Source of the DNA: Suilimivivens sp963650485
GTDB lineage: Bacteria; Bacillota; Clostridia; Lachnospirales; Lachnospiraceae
Length of the DNA stretch: 64,000 bases
NCBI GenBank assembly: GCA_963650485.1
Contig: CAVJLN010000006.1
Coordinates: 1 to 64,000 of the forward strand
Direction of reading: 5' to 3'
Below, piece after piece: positions 43,464 through 52,136 of the stretch; position 1 is the stretch's first letter, and the number at the start of each line of letters is the position of its first letter. Position numbers and translations under genes: made by a program. The notes beneath the pieces are model-generated. The model had not been told where the DNA came from. It did not search any database and was given only the letters and a program-made list of their open reading frames with translations.

Positions 43464-44864
43464 TTAACGTTTCAGGTTCGTCAATTCTTCCAGCAGTGTA
43501 TCCGATACGGTAATAATTCGGCTGTTTGCCTGAAAACCACGCTGAGTGGTAATCATTTCGGTAAATTCTGCGGACAGGTCAACGTTACTCATTTCCAGTA
43601 CGCCGGAATTCATATATCCGCCTCCTGCGGTAATATCTTCACCGACCCCGTTAAAGTCACCGGAGTTCTGTGTTGCGGAATAAAGATTATCTCCCTCCTT
43701 GGAAAGACCGGACGCATTGGCGAAGTTGGCAACTGCGATCTGACCTAACAGTCTCTTCTGTCCATTGTCATAGGAAGCATAGATCTTACCATCCTTCTGG
43801 ATTGCGATACCGCTCATTTCACCGACCTTACGACCGGAGCCGTTGCCCTTGGTGTCACCCTTCGAACCTACGAAGGTGGAGCTTCCGTTGTTGTTCTGGT
43901 TTGAAGTCGCTGAGAAGTCTGCGGTAATATTTTCGAAGCTTGGAAGCTTCGTTGCATCAAAGGAAAAGGTGATTGACGTCTGGGTGGCGGTATCTCCCTG
44001 TGCTTTGCCGACATTCACAAAGGAACCATCCTTGGTGCTGTACTGCAGAAGTACCGTTGCACCACTTGTGTCGCCGGCATGTCCTGTGACATTATCAATC
44101 TTCACATAATCGGATATCGTGCTTCCGCTTGCCACAACGCTCTTTCCATTGCTGTCGATAATATCCTCCACCTGCAGATAGAACATTCCGTCATCTGCCG
44201 TTGTATCTTCATCATGCAGCGTACAGCGGACGGTATACTTAAATCCCTTATTATCATAAACTTCAAGATTTACCACTCTTCCCTCGGTACTGGTTACGTT
44301 GGTATCGTTCGTATCAATAATACCGGAGAAGGTTGCCTGACTGGTTGCCTGTGCCGGATAAGTCATATTGGCTTCTGTCATAACCCGGAGTGCCGATACG
44401 GTATCCTGTTTAATGGTAGTAGGATCTGTGGTATCCGGAAGCCATCCCATCACATTGTAGCCGGTACTGGTCATGGCAAGGTTTCCGGCACCATCCACAT
44501 AAAAGGAACCATCCCTGGTAAAGAAGTTCTCACTTCCGTTATTGACAATGAAGAACGATTCTCCGGTAATCATGACATCAAACGGATCGTTTGTTGTCTG
44601 TGTTGCACCCTGCTGGGTAATTGCGGTTTTAATTGCACTGGTCTTGGATCCAAGACCGATCTGACGCGCATTCGTACCACCGACACCGGTTGTTGCATTC
44701 GCACCGGATGCCGCCTGCGTGGTCTGATACATCAAATCACTGAATGTCATAGACTGCGATTTGTATGCGGTTGTGTTTACATTGGCGATATTGTTACCAA
44801 TAACGTCCATTCTTGTCTGGTGTGTTTTAAGGCCTGCCACACCAGAATATAATGATCTCATCAT
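43464..44864 (-). CDS. flgE: Flagellar hook protein FlgE
   Basis: Builds the hook. The N-terminal rod-like segment is LYSGVAGLKTHQTRMDVIGN with NNIANVNTTAYKSQSMTFSD. The C-terminal segment is NVDLSAEFTEMITTQRGFQA then SRIITVSDTLLEELTNLKR. Between them lie variable Thr/Ser/Asp-rich surface domains. The start is ATG 44864 with AAGGAGG nine bases upstream; the open frame extends 40 codons further but without support. The 466-residue length is typical. Confidence 0.96.
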   Translation of the reverse strand: MMRSLYSGVAGLKTHQTRMDVIGNNIANVNTTAYKSQSMTFSDLMYQTTQAASGANATTGVGGTNARQIGLGSKTSAIKTAITQQGATQTTNDPFDVMITGESFFIVNNGSENFFTRDGSFYVDGAGNLAMTSTGYNVMGWLPDTTDPTTIKQDTVSALRVMTEANMTYPAQATSQATFSGIIDTNDTNVTSTEGRVVNLEVYDNKGFKYTVRCTLHDEDTTADDGMFYLQVEDIIDSNGKSVVASGSTISDYVKIDNVTGHAGDTSGATVLLQYSTKDGSFVNVGKAQGDTATQTSITFSFDATKLPSFENITADFSATSNQNNNGSSTFVGSKGDTKGNGSGRKVGEMSGIAIQKDGKIYASYDNGQKRLLGQIAVANFANASGLSKEGDNLYSATQNSGDFNGVGEDITAGGGYMNSGVLEMSNVDLSAEFTEMITTQRGFQANSRIITVSDTLLEELTNLKR

Positions 44865-44940
44865 AAGAAATGACCTCCTTGTTTCGAGCCGCTTCTCATT
44901 CCGTCTGTCAGTCGGGAATGTAAGCCTCCGTAAGGTCCGG

Positions 44941-45336
44941 CTATATAATAACGGCTCCATCAATATTTGTAAAAACATTTTCATCTGTTTCGTTCTGCTG
45001 CATTGCGGTCACAACGGTATTATTGGGTATATTCACAATAAATGCCAGCTGATCCACCAGCACCAGGGATTCTCTGATTCCCTTTTGAGAAGCTTTGTCG
45101 GTTCCTGCCTGTAAGCGTTCCTTCTGGTTCTGCGTCAGCTCAATGTTTCTGTTTGAAAGCCGTTGTGCGGCATGCTTGGAAAATTTCACTTCCCGGCTGC
45201 TGCTCTGTGTGCTTTCCAGAATTTCCTGAAAGCTTTTCCCATCCGTGGTCTTCACAGGAGTATTGCCCTTTACTCCGTTCAGGTATTGATCCTGCAGCTG
45301 CTCAATCGTAAGGAATCCATTATTCTTCACGATCAT
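44941..45336 (-). CDS. Flagellar operon protein, TIGR02530 family
   Basis: Found between flgD and flgE in Clostridia and Bacilli. The 131-residue sequence has FQEILESTQSSSREVKFSKH, then AAQRLSNRNIELTQNQKERL and ESLVLVDQLAFIVNIPNNTV near the C-terminus, which is the family core. Role in hook assembly is presumed from position only. Confidence 0.88.
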   Translation of the reverse strand: MIVKNNGFLTIEQLQDQYLNGVKGNTPVKTTDGKSFQEILESTQSSSREVKFSKHAAQRLSNRNIELTQNQKERLQAGTDKASQKGIRESLVLVDQLAFIVNIPNNTVVTAMQQNETDENVFTNIDGAVII

Positions 45337-45359
45337 ACCAGTTCTCCTCCCTGAGATTC

Positions 45360-46058
45360 TTATGCTTCCTGCGGCTCATCGGCATCTTCTTCAGCCTCTC
45401 CCGTGCTTTCCTGTGCACGGTCATGCTCCTTTACCAGTTCTTCCATACGCTCTGCGTACTTCTGAAGCTTTGTCACGTAATCGTTCGAAATAAAGCTCTT
45501 CTGATAGGTTGTCATTGCTTCATAGCCGGCTTTCAGAGTCTCTACAGTTTCTTTATCCCCATAAGCCAGCTCATCCAGACTCGGAAGCTTATTCATTGAA
45601 GTGCAGAATGCTACAGCAAGCTCATAAGAGGACTGGTATTCTTCACTGATGACTGCGGTAACATCTTCTGCGGAATACTTCGTTCCGTCAATCGATACAT
45701 ATGCTTTGTTGTTTTCGTAGGTAACATATTCCACGACTCCCTGAAGGGTTTTGGATTCTCCACCCGAATCGGTTGTGGTTACCTCTACAAGCTTTCCTAC
45801 CATAGAGGATGCTCTGGACAATTCCATGGAGGATGCCATATTCTGCATCTGCTCTACCTGTGAAAAGGTTGCATACTGGGATATGTATTCGGTATTGGAT
45901 GTCGGCTCTAACGGATCCTGGTATTTCATCTGCGCTACCAGCAGCTGTAAAAAGGCATCCTTATCCATTCCGCTGCTGCTTGCCGTCGCTTTCTTCGCAG
46001 AGGCTTCCGCTTCGGTCTGCTGGATCTCGCCATCCTTAACTACTGCATTTACTGCCAT
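45360..46058 (-). CDS. flgD: Flagellar hook-assembly scaffold FlgD
   Basis: Hook cap that guides FlgE polymerisation. The conserved N-terminal part is DKDAFLQLLVAQMKYQDPLE, then TEYISQYATFSQVEQMQNMA. A small beta domain follows (about 90-140), where the sequence SMVGKLVEVTT begins. The C-terminal 70 residues are helical and acidic (MTTYQKSFISNDYVTKLQKY, then EHDRAQESTGEAEEDADEP) and do not look like the Fn3-like domain of enteric FlgD. The 232-residue length is between the short Bacillus and the enteric forms. Confidence 0.93.
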   Translation of the reverse strand: MAVNAVVKDGEIQQTEAEASAKKATASSSGMDKDAFLQLLVAQMKYQDPLEPTSNTEYISQYATFSQVEQMQNMASSMELSRASSMVGKLVEVTTTDSGGESKTLQGVVEYVTYENNKAYVSIDGTKYSAEDVTAVISEEYQSSYELAVAFCTSMNKLPSLDELAYGDKETVETLKAGYEAMTTYQKSFISNDYVTKLQKYAERMEELVKEHDRAQESTGEAEEDADEPQEA

Positions 46059-46079
46059 GCTCTCTCCTTTCCGACTTTC

Positions 46080-47507
46080 CTATGCGGTAAAGTCTACGGT
46101 ATTTCCGTTTGCTTCCATCATCTTTGCGGCAAGCATCTCTTCTTCGGTTGCCTCCTCTTCAAAGGCTGCATCCAGAGAAGCAAGATTGATTCTTCTCGGT
46201 GTTCTGCGCTGCTGTTCATACGCATCCTGTCCGGAATTCTCCTGTCCCTGCCATAAGCTGCTCTCAAAGCCTCTGGTGTCCACGGATACTTCAATGGCTT
46301 CTACCTTCACTCCCTGTTCGTTCAGCACTTCCTTAAGCTGTAACATCTGTGTCTCCACAGCGTTCTTCACGGCTTCATTCTGCACATGGAACAATGCGGT
46401 AATCTCTCCTGCATGGTTCGTAAGCTGTACATGAACGGTTCCAAGACTCTGCGGATGAAGCTGCATTTCAAGGGAATCCACATTCGGAGTAATCCGGATC
46501 TTAATGCTGCTTAAAATCTGATCCATAATCTCCTGTGTGTTCGAGGTATAAGCGGTTGTGCTTTGTGTAAAACCGGTTTCGTTTACCGTCACACGATTCT
46601 GTAACGGATTGTTGAACATTGCATTGCCGGACGACAAATCAGCTCCTGTGTCCTTTCCCTCAGAACTCTGTCTGCCGCTCTCTTGCTTCGGGGTGTTTTC
46701 CGAATCCCCGGAGTCGGTTTTCGTCATTCCGACGGTTCTTGTGACTTTTCCGCTGCCATCAGTTTCCAAAGAAACCTCCTGTCCGTTCACACGAATGTCC
46801 ACGTTGATTCTCTGCTCTTTTTCTTCTGTCCCGGTGCCATTGCCATTCACAGATTCTTCACCGGTCATCTCATCTGCCGAAATATTTCCGGTATTCTGCA
46901 TCCCTTCCCGCACATCCTCCATTACGCCGGTCAGCTCCTCCGGTGTCAGGGAAAGGGTCTGCTGCAGATCCTGTGTCAGATTGCCTGCCATCTGCTGCAA
47001 TGACTGGAGATTCTGAAAAAGTGCTTCGTTGGTTAATAATGATGAGGAATCCGTTTCGCCACTTAAAGTTAAAACAAGCTGGGATAAATTTGCTGGATCA
47101 AGCAATGATACCATATCCATCCCCAGAATTTCCATCGCCTCCCGTAAATCTTCCTCCGACACATTGAGTGTTTCCATAATGGCAGTCTTCATTTTGTCGG
47201 CAGCTTTGGTGATTTCATCGGCCTGTTCTTCAAAAGAGCCGGTCTTTTGCGGTTGCTCGGTATTGTTCACACCGGTAACCTTACGGCTGTCTGCTGTGCT
47301 CTTTGACATATCCACAGCATTCGCTGTTCCGGGACTCTTTACTGCAGCTGACGGACGTACCTCATACAGATTGCGGTTTCCTGTCGTTGCCTTGTTCATC
47401 GCACTTCCGAAATTGTTGTCCGTTCCGCTCGTCTTAGAAGAGACGCAGCTTCCGGTGTGGATGTAATTCAGCAGCGAACCCGCGTTCTTTACAGGTGCAC
47501 TCGTCAT
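46080..47507 (-). CDS. fliK: Flagellar hook-length control protein FliK
   Basis: Secreted ruler that measures the hook and triggers FlhB switching. Most of the 475 residues are low complexity (Ser, Thr, Gly, Asn, Glu), as is normal. The C-terminal Flg_hook domain is recognisable: LEMQLHPQSLGTVHVQLTN, then AVETQMLQLKEVLNEQGVKV. The start is ATG 47507 with GGAGG seven bases upstream; the 11-codon extension has no support. Confidence 0.88.
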   Translation of the reverse strand: MTSAPVKNAGSLLNYIHTGSCVSSKTSGTDNNFGSAMNKATTGNRNLYEVRPSAAVKSPGTANAVDMSKSTADSRKVTGVNNTEQPQKTGSFEEQADEITKAADKMKTAIMETLNVSEEDLREAMEILGMDMVSLLDPANLSQLVLTLSGETDSSSLLTNEALFQNLQSLQQMAGNLTQDLQQTLSLTPEELTGVMEDVREGMQNTGNISADEMTGEESVNGNGTGTEEKEQRINVDIRVNGQEVSLETDGSGKVTRTVGMTKTDSGDSENTPKQESGRQSSEGKDTGADLSSGNAMFNNPLQNRVTVNETGFTQSTTAYTSNTQEIMDQILSSIKIRITPNVDSLEMQLHPQSLGTVHVQLTNHAGEITALFHVQNEAVKNAVETQMLQLKEVLNEQGVKVEAIEVSVDTRGFESSLWQGQENSGQDAYEQQRRTPRRINLASLDAAFEEEATEEEMLAAKMMEANGNTVDFTA

Positions 47508-47569
47508 TTTCTTTCCTCCTATCTTATTTTCAAGGTACAATTAATATATCGGTCAAAGGAGCGGTCTCC

Positions 47570-48457
47570 TTAAGACTCCGGATCCATAATTTTAGTGAGC
47601 TGGGCGGCAACGACCGGATCCATTACCCCTAAAATTTTGCCCCGGTCGTCAGCCTCCATCACCCCTAAAATCCGTGCTGCCAGATCTAAATTATCGGTCA
47701 TATTTTCAATGATCGTGGCTGCCTGCTTGGGTTTCATCTCGGAATAAGCCTTCGCATAATTTTTGACTTCATCCGTTTCTTCTGTCTGTGCTGCCACCTG
47801 CTTATACAGGTACTCTGCCGTAGCGGGATCCATGGATTCATAATACTTTTTGTATTCCTCAATTCCCGGTCCCTTATCCGCATAGACAACTTCCTCATAA
47901 AACTGGGTCTTAATCTTCTCAAATTCCAACTGACTGTCTTCAAAGGTCTTCAAACGTTCAATCTCCGCCTTTAACTGGGAAACCTCATCGGTATTCTCGG
48001 TATTGGCAGACTTCGCCCGCTCCAGCTCCAGTTCCAGCTCCTTAATATAATCCACAGCCTCCTGCAAACTGCTGTAACCACCATATGACTGCGAATGATC
48101 AGTAGCAACCTCCGTATCGCTGTTCTTCGGGAGAATCAGGTTCAAGACCGGAACATCCTTTAATACCGGTGTCAGTACATTGCTTCCAAATCCCCCCAGA
48201 TCAAGCTTTACCACCAGACACAGAATCGCAACCCAGATCAGTACAATGATAAAGGTGACTAAGAATACCGAGCCGCTGCCTGCCTCTTCCTCATCCGCAA
48301 GATCTGCTTCCTGACTGGCAATTTCCTTTGCCCTCGCCCTCGCTGCCTTCTTCTGCTCCTTCTGCTCCTTTTTCAGTTGTTTCTTTTCTTCCTTCAGACG
48401 CTGCTTTTCCGCTTTCGCCTCTTCCGGAGTCATTACATCTTCTAAATCCGAACTCAA
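47570..48457 (-). CDS. YlxF-like membrane protein with MgtE-N/FliG-like C-terminal domain
   Basis: A very basic and acidic coiled N-terminus (KQRLKEEKKQLKKEQKEQKK, about 14-33) precedes one membrane helix (about 65-88). An extracytoplasmic coiled coil follows (about 130-180), then a C-terminal repeat domain (MDPATAEYLYKQVAA, MKPKQAATIIENM, MEADDRGKILGVMDPVVAAQ). That repeat pattern belongs to the MgtE intracellular / FliG-M fold. This family sits between fliK and fliJ in Firmicutes; its function is unclear. Confidence 0.82.
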   Translation of the reverse strand: MSSDLEDVMTPEEAKAEKQRLKEEKKQLKKEQKEQKKAARARAKEIASQEADLADEEEAGSGSVFLVTFIIVLIWVAILCLVVKLDLGGFGSNVLTPVLKDVPVLNLILPKNSDTEVATDHSQSYGGYSSLQEAVDYIKELELELERAKSANTENTDEVSQLKAEIERLKTFEDSQLEFEKIKTQFYEEVVYADKGPGIEEYKKYYESMDPATAEYLYKQVAAQTEETDEVKNYAKAYSEMKPKQAATIIENMTDNLDLAARILGVMEADDRGKILGVMDPVVAAQLTKIMDPES

Positions 48458-48468
48458 AATACTCTCTC

Positions 48469-48912
48469 CTATGCTTTCCTGCCATGTGTATAACTGACAA
48501 GCTCGTCGATTTCCCTAGATTCCCTTGCGTTTTCCTCTTTCACGAACTGTTCAAACGCCTTCTCACGCAGCTTTTCCTGCGTTTTGCTCTCCTGCATGGC
48601 AGTCTGCAGTGCAAGCCTTGCCTCTTCCATGCGGTCCTCTGCACGCTTCACGTTAAGCTTCTGTTCGGCAATAAACTCATCCATACGGAGCAGTGCTTCC
48701 TTATTCTCGATAATATCCATGATATTTAAGGTATCCTCCCGTAGGGAGCGACCTTCCTCTTCATAAGCTTCTTTGCGTTTCTTTAACTGTTCGAGCTTTT
48801 CCTCTTCCTCGTTCAGGGCTGCCCTTGCTGCCGCGAACTCATTCTTTGCCTGTTCTTCCAGTTTCTTTTTCACTTCCAGAATGCTCTGCATCCGGTATTT
48901 AAACTTAGCCAT
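48469..48912 (-). CDS. fliJ: Flagellar export chaperone FliJ
   Basis: Coiled-coil stalk of the export ATPase complex, cycling chaperones and activating FlhA. All 147 residues are predicted helical. It begins AKFKYRMQSILEVKKKLEEQ, a typical FliJ start, and ends with a His/Gly-Arg-Lys tail. The start overlaps the fliI stop by eight bases. Confidence 0.9.
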   Translation of the reverse strand: MAKFKYRMQSILEVKKKLEEQAKNEFAAARAALNEEEEKLEQLKKRKEAYEEEGRSLREDTLNIMDIIENKEALLRMDEFIAEQKLNVKRAEDRMEEARLALQTAMQESKTQEKLREKAFEQFVKEENARESREIDELVSYTHGRKA

Positions 48913-50227
48913 CGAAAATTTCCTTCAGCATGGATACGGTCTGTTCAAAGGTAAACTTATCGGACACATCCTGTATCAGAAACTCATTGACCTCTCCGAT
49001 TTTGGAAATCGCATAATCAATATCAGGGTTGCTTCCTGCCTTATATGCACCGATATTAATCAGATCCTCTGCCTCTGCATAAGTCGCCATGACATTTTTG
49101 AGCTTACCGGCATAAGACTTGTGCTCTCTCGTTGCAATCTGACTCATGCAACGGGAAATGCTCTGCAGCACATCAATCGCCGGATAATGGTTCTTATGTG
49201 CCAGCTTACGATCCAGCATAATATGTCCGTCCAGAATGCTTCGTGCCGTATCGGTGATTGGTTCATTGAAATCATCACCGTCTACGAGTACGGTATAAAG
49301 TCCGGTGATCGAGCCTTTGTCGGAACATCCGGCACGCTCTAAGAGCTTTGGCATCTCGGAATAAACGCTCGGCGGATAGCCACGTGATACCGGAGGCTCC
49401 CCACTTGCAAGCCCGATCTCTCTTTGTGCCATGGAAAAACGGGTCATGGAGTCCATCATTAAAAGGACATCCTTCCCCTGATCGCGGAAATATTCCGCAA
49501 TTGCTGTTGCCGTCTGCGCTGCCTTCTTACGTTCCAACGCCGGCTTATCTGAGGTTGCGACTACAACGACCGACCGCTTCATGCCCTCCGGCCCCAAGTC
49601 CCTCTCAATAAATTCACGCACCTCTCTGCCTCGTTCGCCGATCAGCGCGATGACATTAATATCTGCTTTGGTATTCCGGGCAAACATTCCCATTAAGGTA
49701 GACTTCCCCACACCGGAGCCTGCGAAAATTCCGATTCGCTGTCCCTTGCCAACCGTAATCAGTCCGTCTACGGCCTTTACTCCCAGAGGAAGTACTTCAG
49801 AAATAATCTTTCGTGACATGGGATCCGGAGGCTTCGCCTCTACCGAATATTCCTCGCCCGATAAAACCATCTCCTCATTGGGGCGCCCCAATCCATCTAA
49901 CGTATGGGCTAACAGGGATTCATCCACGCGCACCTTTAAGGGTGCACCGGTGTTCTCCACACTGCTTCCCGGCCCGATTCCCTCGACATTCTCATAAGGC
50001 ATCAGCAGGTTTCTCCCATTACGGAACCCAACCACTTCAGCAAGTGCCGGTTTACTTCCCGCATTCGCTGCACTGGGGTATATCATGCAGATATCTCCCA
50101 GTCTGGCAGACGGGCCTGCCGACTCAATCGTCAAGCCTACAACATTTACGACCTTTCCACGTACCTTAAATAAGCCATCCGTGGATACCGATCTATATTT
50201 CTCAAACTGAATATCCGAAAGCTCCAT
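48905..50227 (-). CDS. fliI: Flagellum-specific export ATPase FliI
   Basis: Hexameric F1-beta-like ATPase powering entry of flagellar substrates. Walker A is GIFAGSGVGKSTLMGMFA (about 163-180); IGERGREVREFIERDLG and LLMMDSMTRFSMAQREIGLA (Walker B region) follow. SRGYPPSVYSEMPKLLERAG is the nucleotide-contact segment. The 440-residue length is normal. Confidence 0.97.
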   Translation of the reverse strand: MELSDIQFEKYRSVSTDGLFKVRGKVVNVVGLTIESAGPSARLGDICMIYPSAANAGSKPALAEVVGFRNGRNLLMPYENVEGIGPGSSVENTGAPLKVRVDESLLAHTLDGLGRPNEEMVLSGEEYSVEAKPPDPMSRKIISEVLPLGVKAVDGLITVGKGQRIGIFAGSGVGKSTLMGMFARNTKADINVIALIGERGREVREFIERDLGPEGMKRSVVVVATSDKPALERKKAAQTATAIAEYFRDQGKDVLLMMDSMTRFSMAQREIGLASGEPPVSRGYPPSVYSEMPKLLERAGCSDKGSITGLYTVLVDGDDFNEPITDTARSILDGHIMLDRKLAHKNHYPAIDVLQSISRCMSQIATREHKSYAGKLKNVMATYAEAEDLINIGAYKAGSNPDIDYAISKIGEVNEFLIQDVSDKFTFEQTVSMLKEIFDG

Positions 50228-50253
50228 CCCGGTATTTCCTTTCTGCTTCTTTC

Positions 50254-51105
50254 TCAGGACTTCTGATAAGCAAGCAGCATTAACCGGCGTTTCAGCTCTG
50301 TAAGCTCGGTATCGAGTGAGCAGTCGTACACGCCGCCTTCCGTTTCAATCATACATTGTGCCCGTGCAAGTGCCGCATCTGAAACGATCTCCACCGATCC
50401 GCCCTGCATCCCGGTCTCTTCCAGCAAAGCTGCCTTCCGCTCCTGCACGTAAGCATAGTCTTCCTTTGCCACATGAACGATGACAGAGCCTGTACTGTCC
50501 ACCTTTATCAACGTGTCCTGTAAAAGCTTCAAAACCAGTTCCCTGTGTTCCTTCACTTCCACCTTAAAAATATGGCTGTAGACATCGCATAAGGTATCGA
50601 CCATCAACGGTTCCATTTCCTGCAGCTTCTGCTGGTATTCCTGCTCCTGCTGCAAGCGTTCGTCTTCACACTGCTTCTGCAGCTCCTGCACGGAATCAAG
50701 TCCCTTCCGGTAACCCTCCTGATAGCCCTGTTCATTGGCTTCTTCAAAGACCCTGGCCTTCATCTGTTCGATTTCGAGCTGTGCCTGTTCCTTCTCCTGC
50801 TCGATCTGTGCCTGCAGGCTGGCAAGTTCATTCCTCGCTTCCTCAATCTCCCGGTTTAACTGCTCCTGCTCCTGAATGGGGGCATTCTGCAGGGAAGCGG
50901 CTTCTGCATCCGGTTCCAGAAGGAGATCAACCCTCTCCGCATCCAGCCCTTCCGCAAATCCGTCCTGTGCCGCAGCAAGCTCCGGCTCATGGCTTCTGCG
51001 TTCTGCTTCTTCCTTAATGCGCTTCTCCAGTATCTCGTTCATGTCAATGACACGGGCATTCTCGCCCAGGTGAACGAAGCTCGCTTTGTATAAATTACTA
51101 GACAA
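50254..51105 (-). CDS. fliH: Flagellar export regulator FliH
   Basis: Holds FliI at the export gate and limits its ATPase activity. The N-terminal half is a long coiled coil rich in Glu, Gln and Ala (about 30-150), containing NEQGYQEGYRKGLDSVQELQ, the glycine-spaced family motif. The C-terminal domain starts with VDTLCDVYSHIFKVEVKEHR. The open frame begins at GTG 51117, but GGAGG then lies at its own edge. TTG 51105 has GGAGG eleven bases upstream and gives the family's SSNLYKASFVHLGENARVI start. It overlaps the fliG stop by eight bases. Confidence 0.9.
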   Translation of the reverse strand: MSSNLYKASFVHLGENARVIDMNEILEKRIKEEAERRSHEPELAAAQDGFAEGLDAERVDLLLEPDAEAASLQNAPIQEQEQLNREIEEARNELASLQAQIEQEKEQAQLEIEQMKARVFEEANEQGYQEGYRKGLDSVQELQKQCEDERLQQEQEYQQKLQEMEPLMVDTLCDVYSHIFKVEVKEHRELVLKLLQDTLIKVDSTGSVIVHVAKEDYAYVQERKAALLEETGMQGGSVEIVSDAALARAQCMIETEGGVYDCSLDTELTELKRRLMLLAYQKS

Positions 51106-52105
51106 TGATCTCGTCACCTCCGCCTCTGGAAATTACGATCTCTCCGGAGTCCTCGAGCTTACGGATAATATTTACTATCTTCTGCTGTGCCTCTTCGACA
51201 TCCTTCATACGCACAGGTCCCATGAATTCCATATCTTCCTTAATCATAACGGCAAGACGCTTGGAAAGGTTATTGAAGATTGTATTCTGTACCTGTTCAT
51301 TCGCGCCCTTAAGGGCAAGTGCCAGATCATTATTATCCACATCACGCAGCACACGCTGGATGGCACGGTCGTCGAGGAGAAGAATATCTTCGAATACGAA
51401 CATCTTCTTGCGGATCTCGTCTGCCAGCTCTGGCTCTTCGATTTCCAGAGTCTCCATGATGTGTTTTTCGGTTCCACGGTCTACCGTATTCAAAATATCT
51501 ACGACAGCATCGACACCGCCAATGATGGTGTAATCCTGATTTACCAACGAAGCCAGCTTGGATTCAAGCACCTTTTCCACTTCCTTCACAATATCCGGGC
51601 TTGTCCGATCCATCACGGCAATACGCTTGGCAACATCTGCCTGACGATCCGGAGGCAATGCAGAAATAATCAGTGCAGACTGGGATGGCGGCAGATAGGA
51701 TAAGATAAGAGCAATCGTCTGTGGGTGCTCATCCTGGATAAAGTTCAATAACTGGGATGCATCGGTCTTCCGCACGAATTCGAACGGTTTTACCTGTAAG
51801 GATGCGGTCAGCTTGCTGATAACATCCAGAGCTTTCTCTGTACCAAGAGCCTTTTCCAACAGTTCCTTGGCATAACCGATACCGCCTTCTGCTATGTACT
51901 GCTGTGCCAGACAGACCTGATAGAACTCCTCAATGACCTCTTCCTTGACCTGTGGCGTAACGCTTCTGGTATTGGCAATTTCCAATGTCAGCTCTTCGAT
52001 TTCTTCTTCTTTTAAATGTTTAAATATTGCTGCCGACTTCTCCGGGCCTAATGCGATCAGCAGGATCGCCGCCTTTTGAAGTCCACTCATATGTCCTTCG
52101 CCCAT
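51098..52105 (-). CDS. fliG: Flagellar motor switch protein FliG
   Basis: C-ring protein that contacts the stator and reverses rotation. The 335 residues contain GLQKAAILLIALGPEKSAAI at the start and the FliG-M EHPQTIALILSYLPPSQSA motif (about 125-143). The C-terminal torque domain follows (MFVFEDILLLDDRAIQRVLR, then charged helix). An ATG at 52090 could also start it; the ribosome site does not decide. Confidence 0.96.
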   Translation of the reverse strand: MGEGHMSGLQKAAILLIALGPEKSAAIFKHLKEEEIEELTLEIANTRSVTPQVKEEVIEEFYQVCLAQQYIAEGGIGYAKELLEKALGTEKALDVISKLTASLQVKPFEFVRKTDASQLLNFIQDEHPQTIALILSYLPPSQSALIISALPPDRQADVAKRIAVMDRTSPDIVKEVEKVLESKLASLVNQDYTIIGGVDAVVDILNTVDRGTEKHIMETLEIEEPELADEIRKKMFVFEDILLLDDRAIQRVLRDVDNNDLALALKGANEQVQNTIFNNLSKRLAVMIKEDMEFMGPVRMKDVEEAQQKIVNIIRKLEDSGEIVISRGGGDEIIV

Positions 52106-52136
52106 GCTTCTCTTTAACCTTCCTTAACGTGCAGGT

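Noticed and set aside
44865..44984. 40-codon N-terminal extension of FlgE
   Set aside because: FlgE proteins start at the LYSGVAGL motif, and AAGGAGG precedes ATG 44864.
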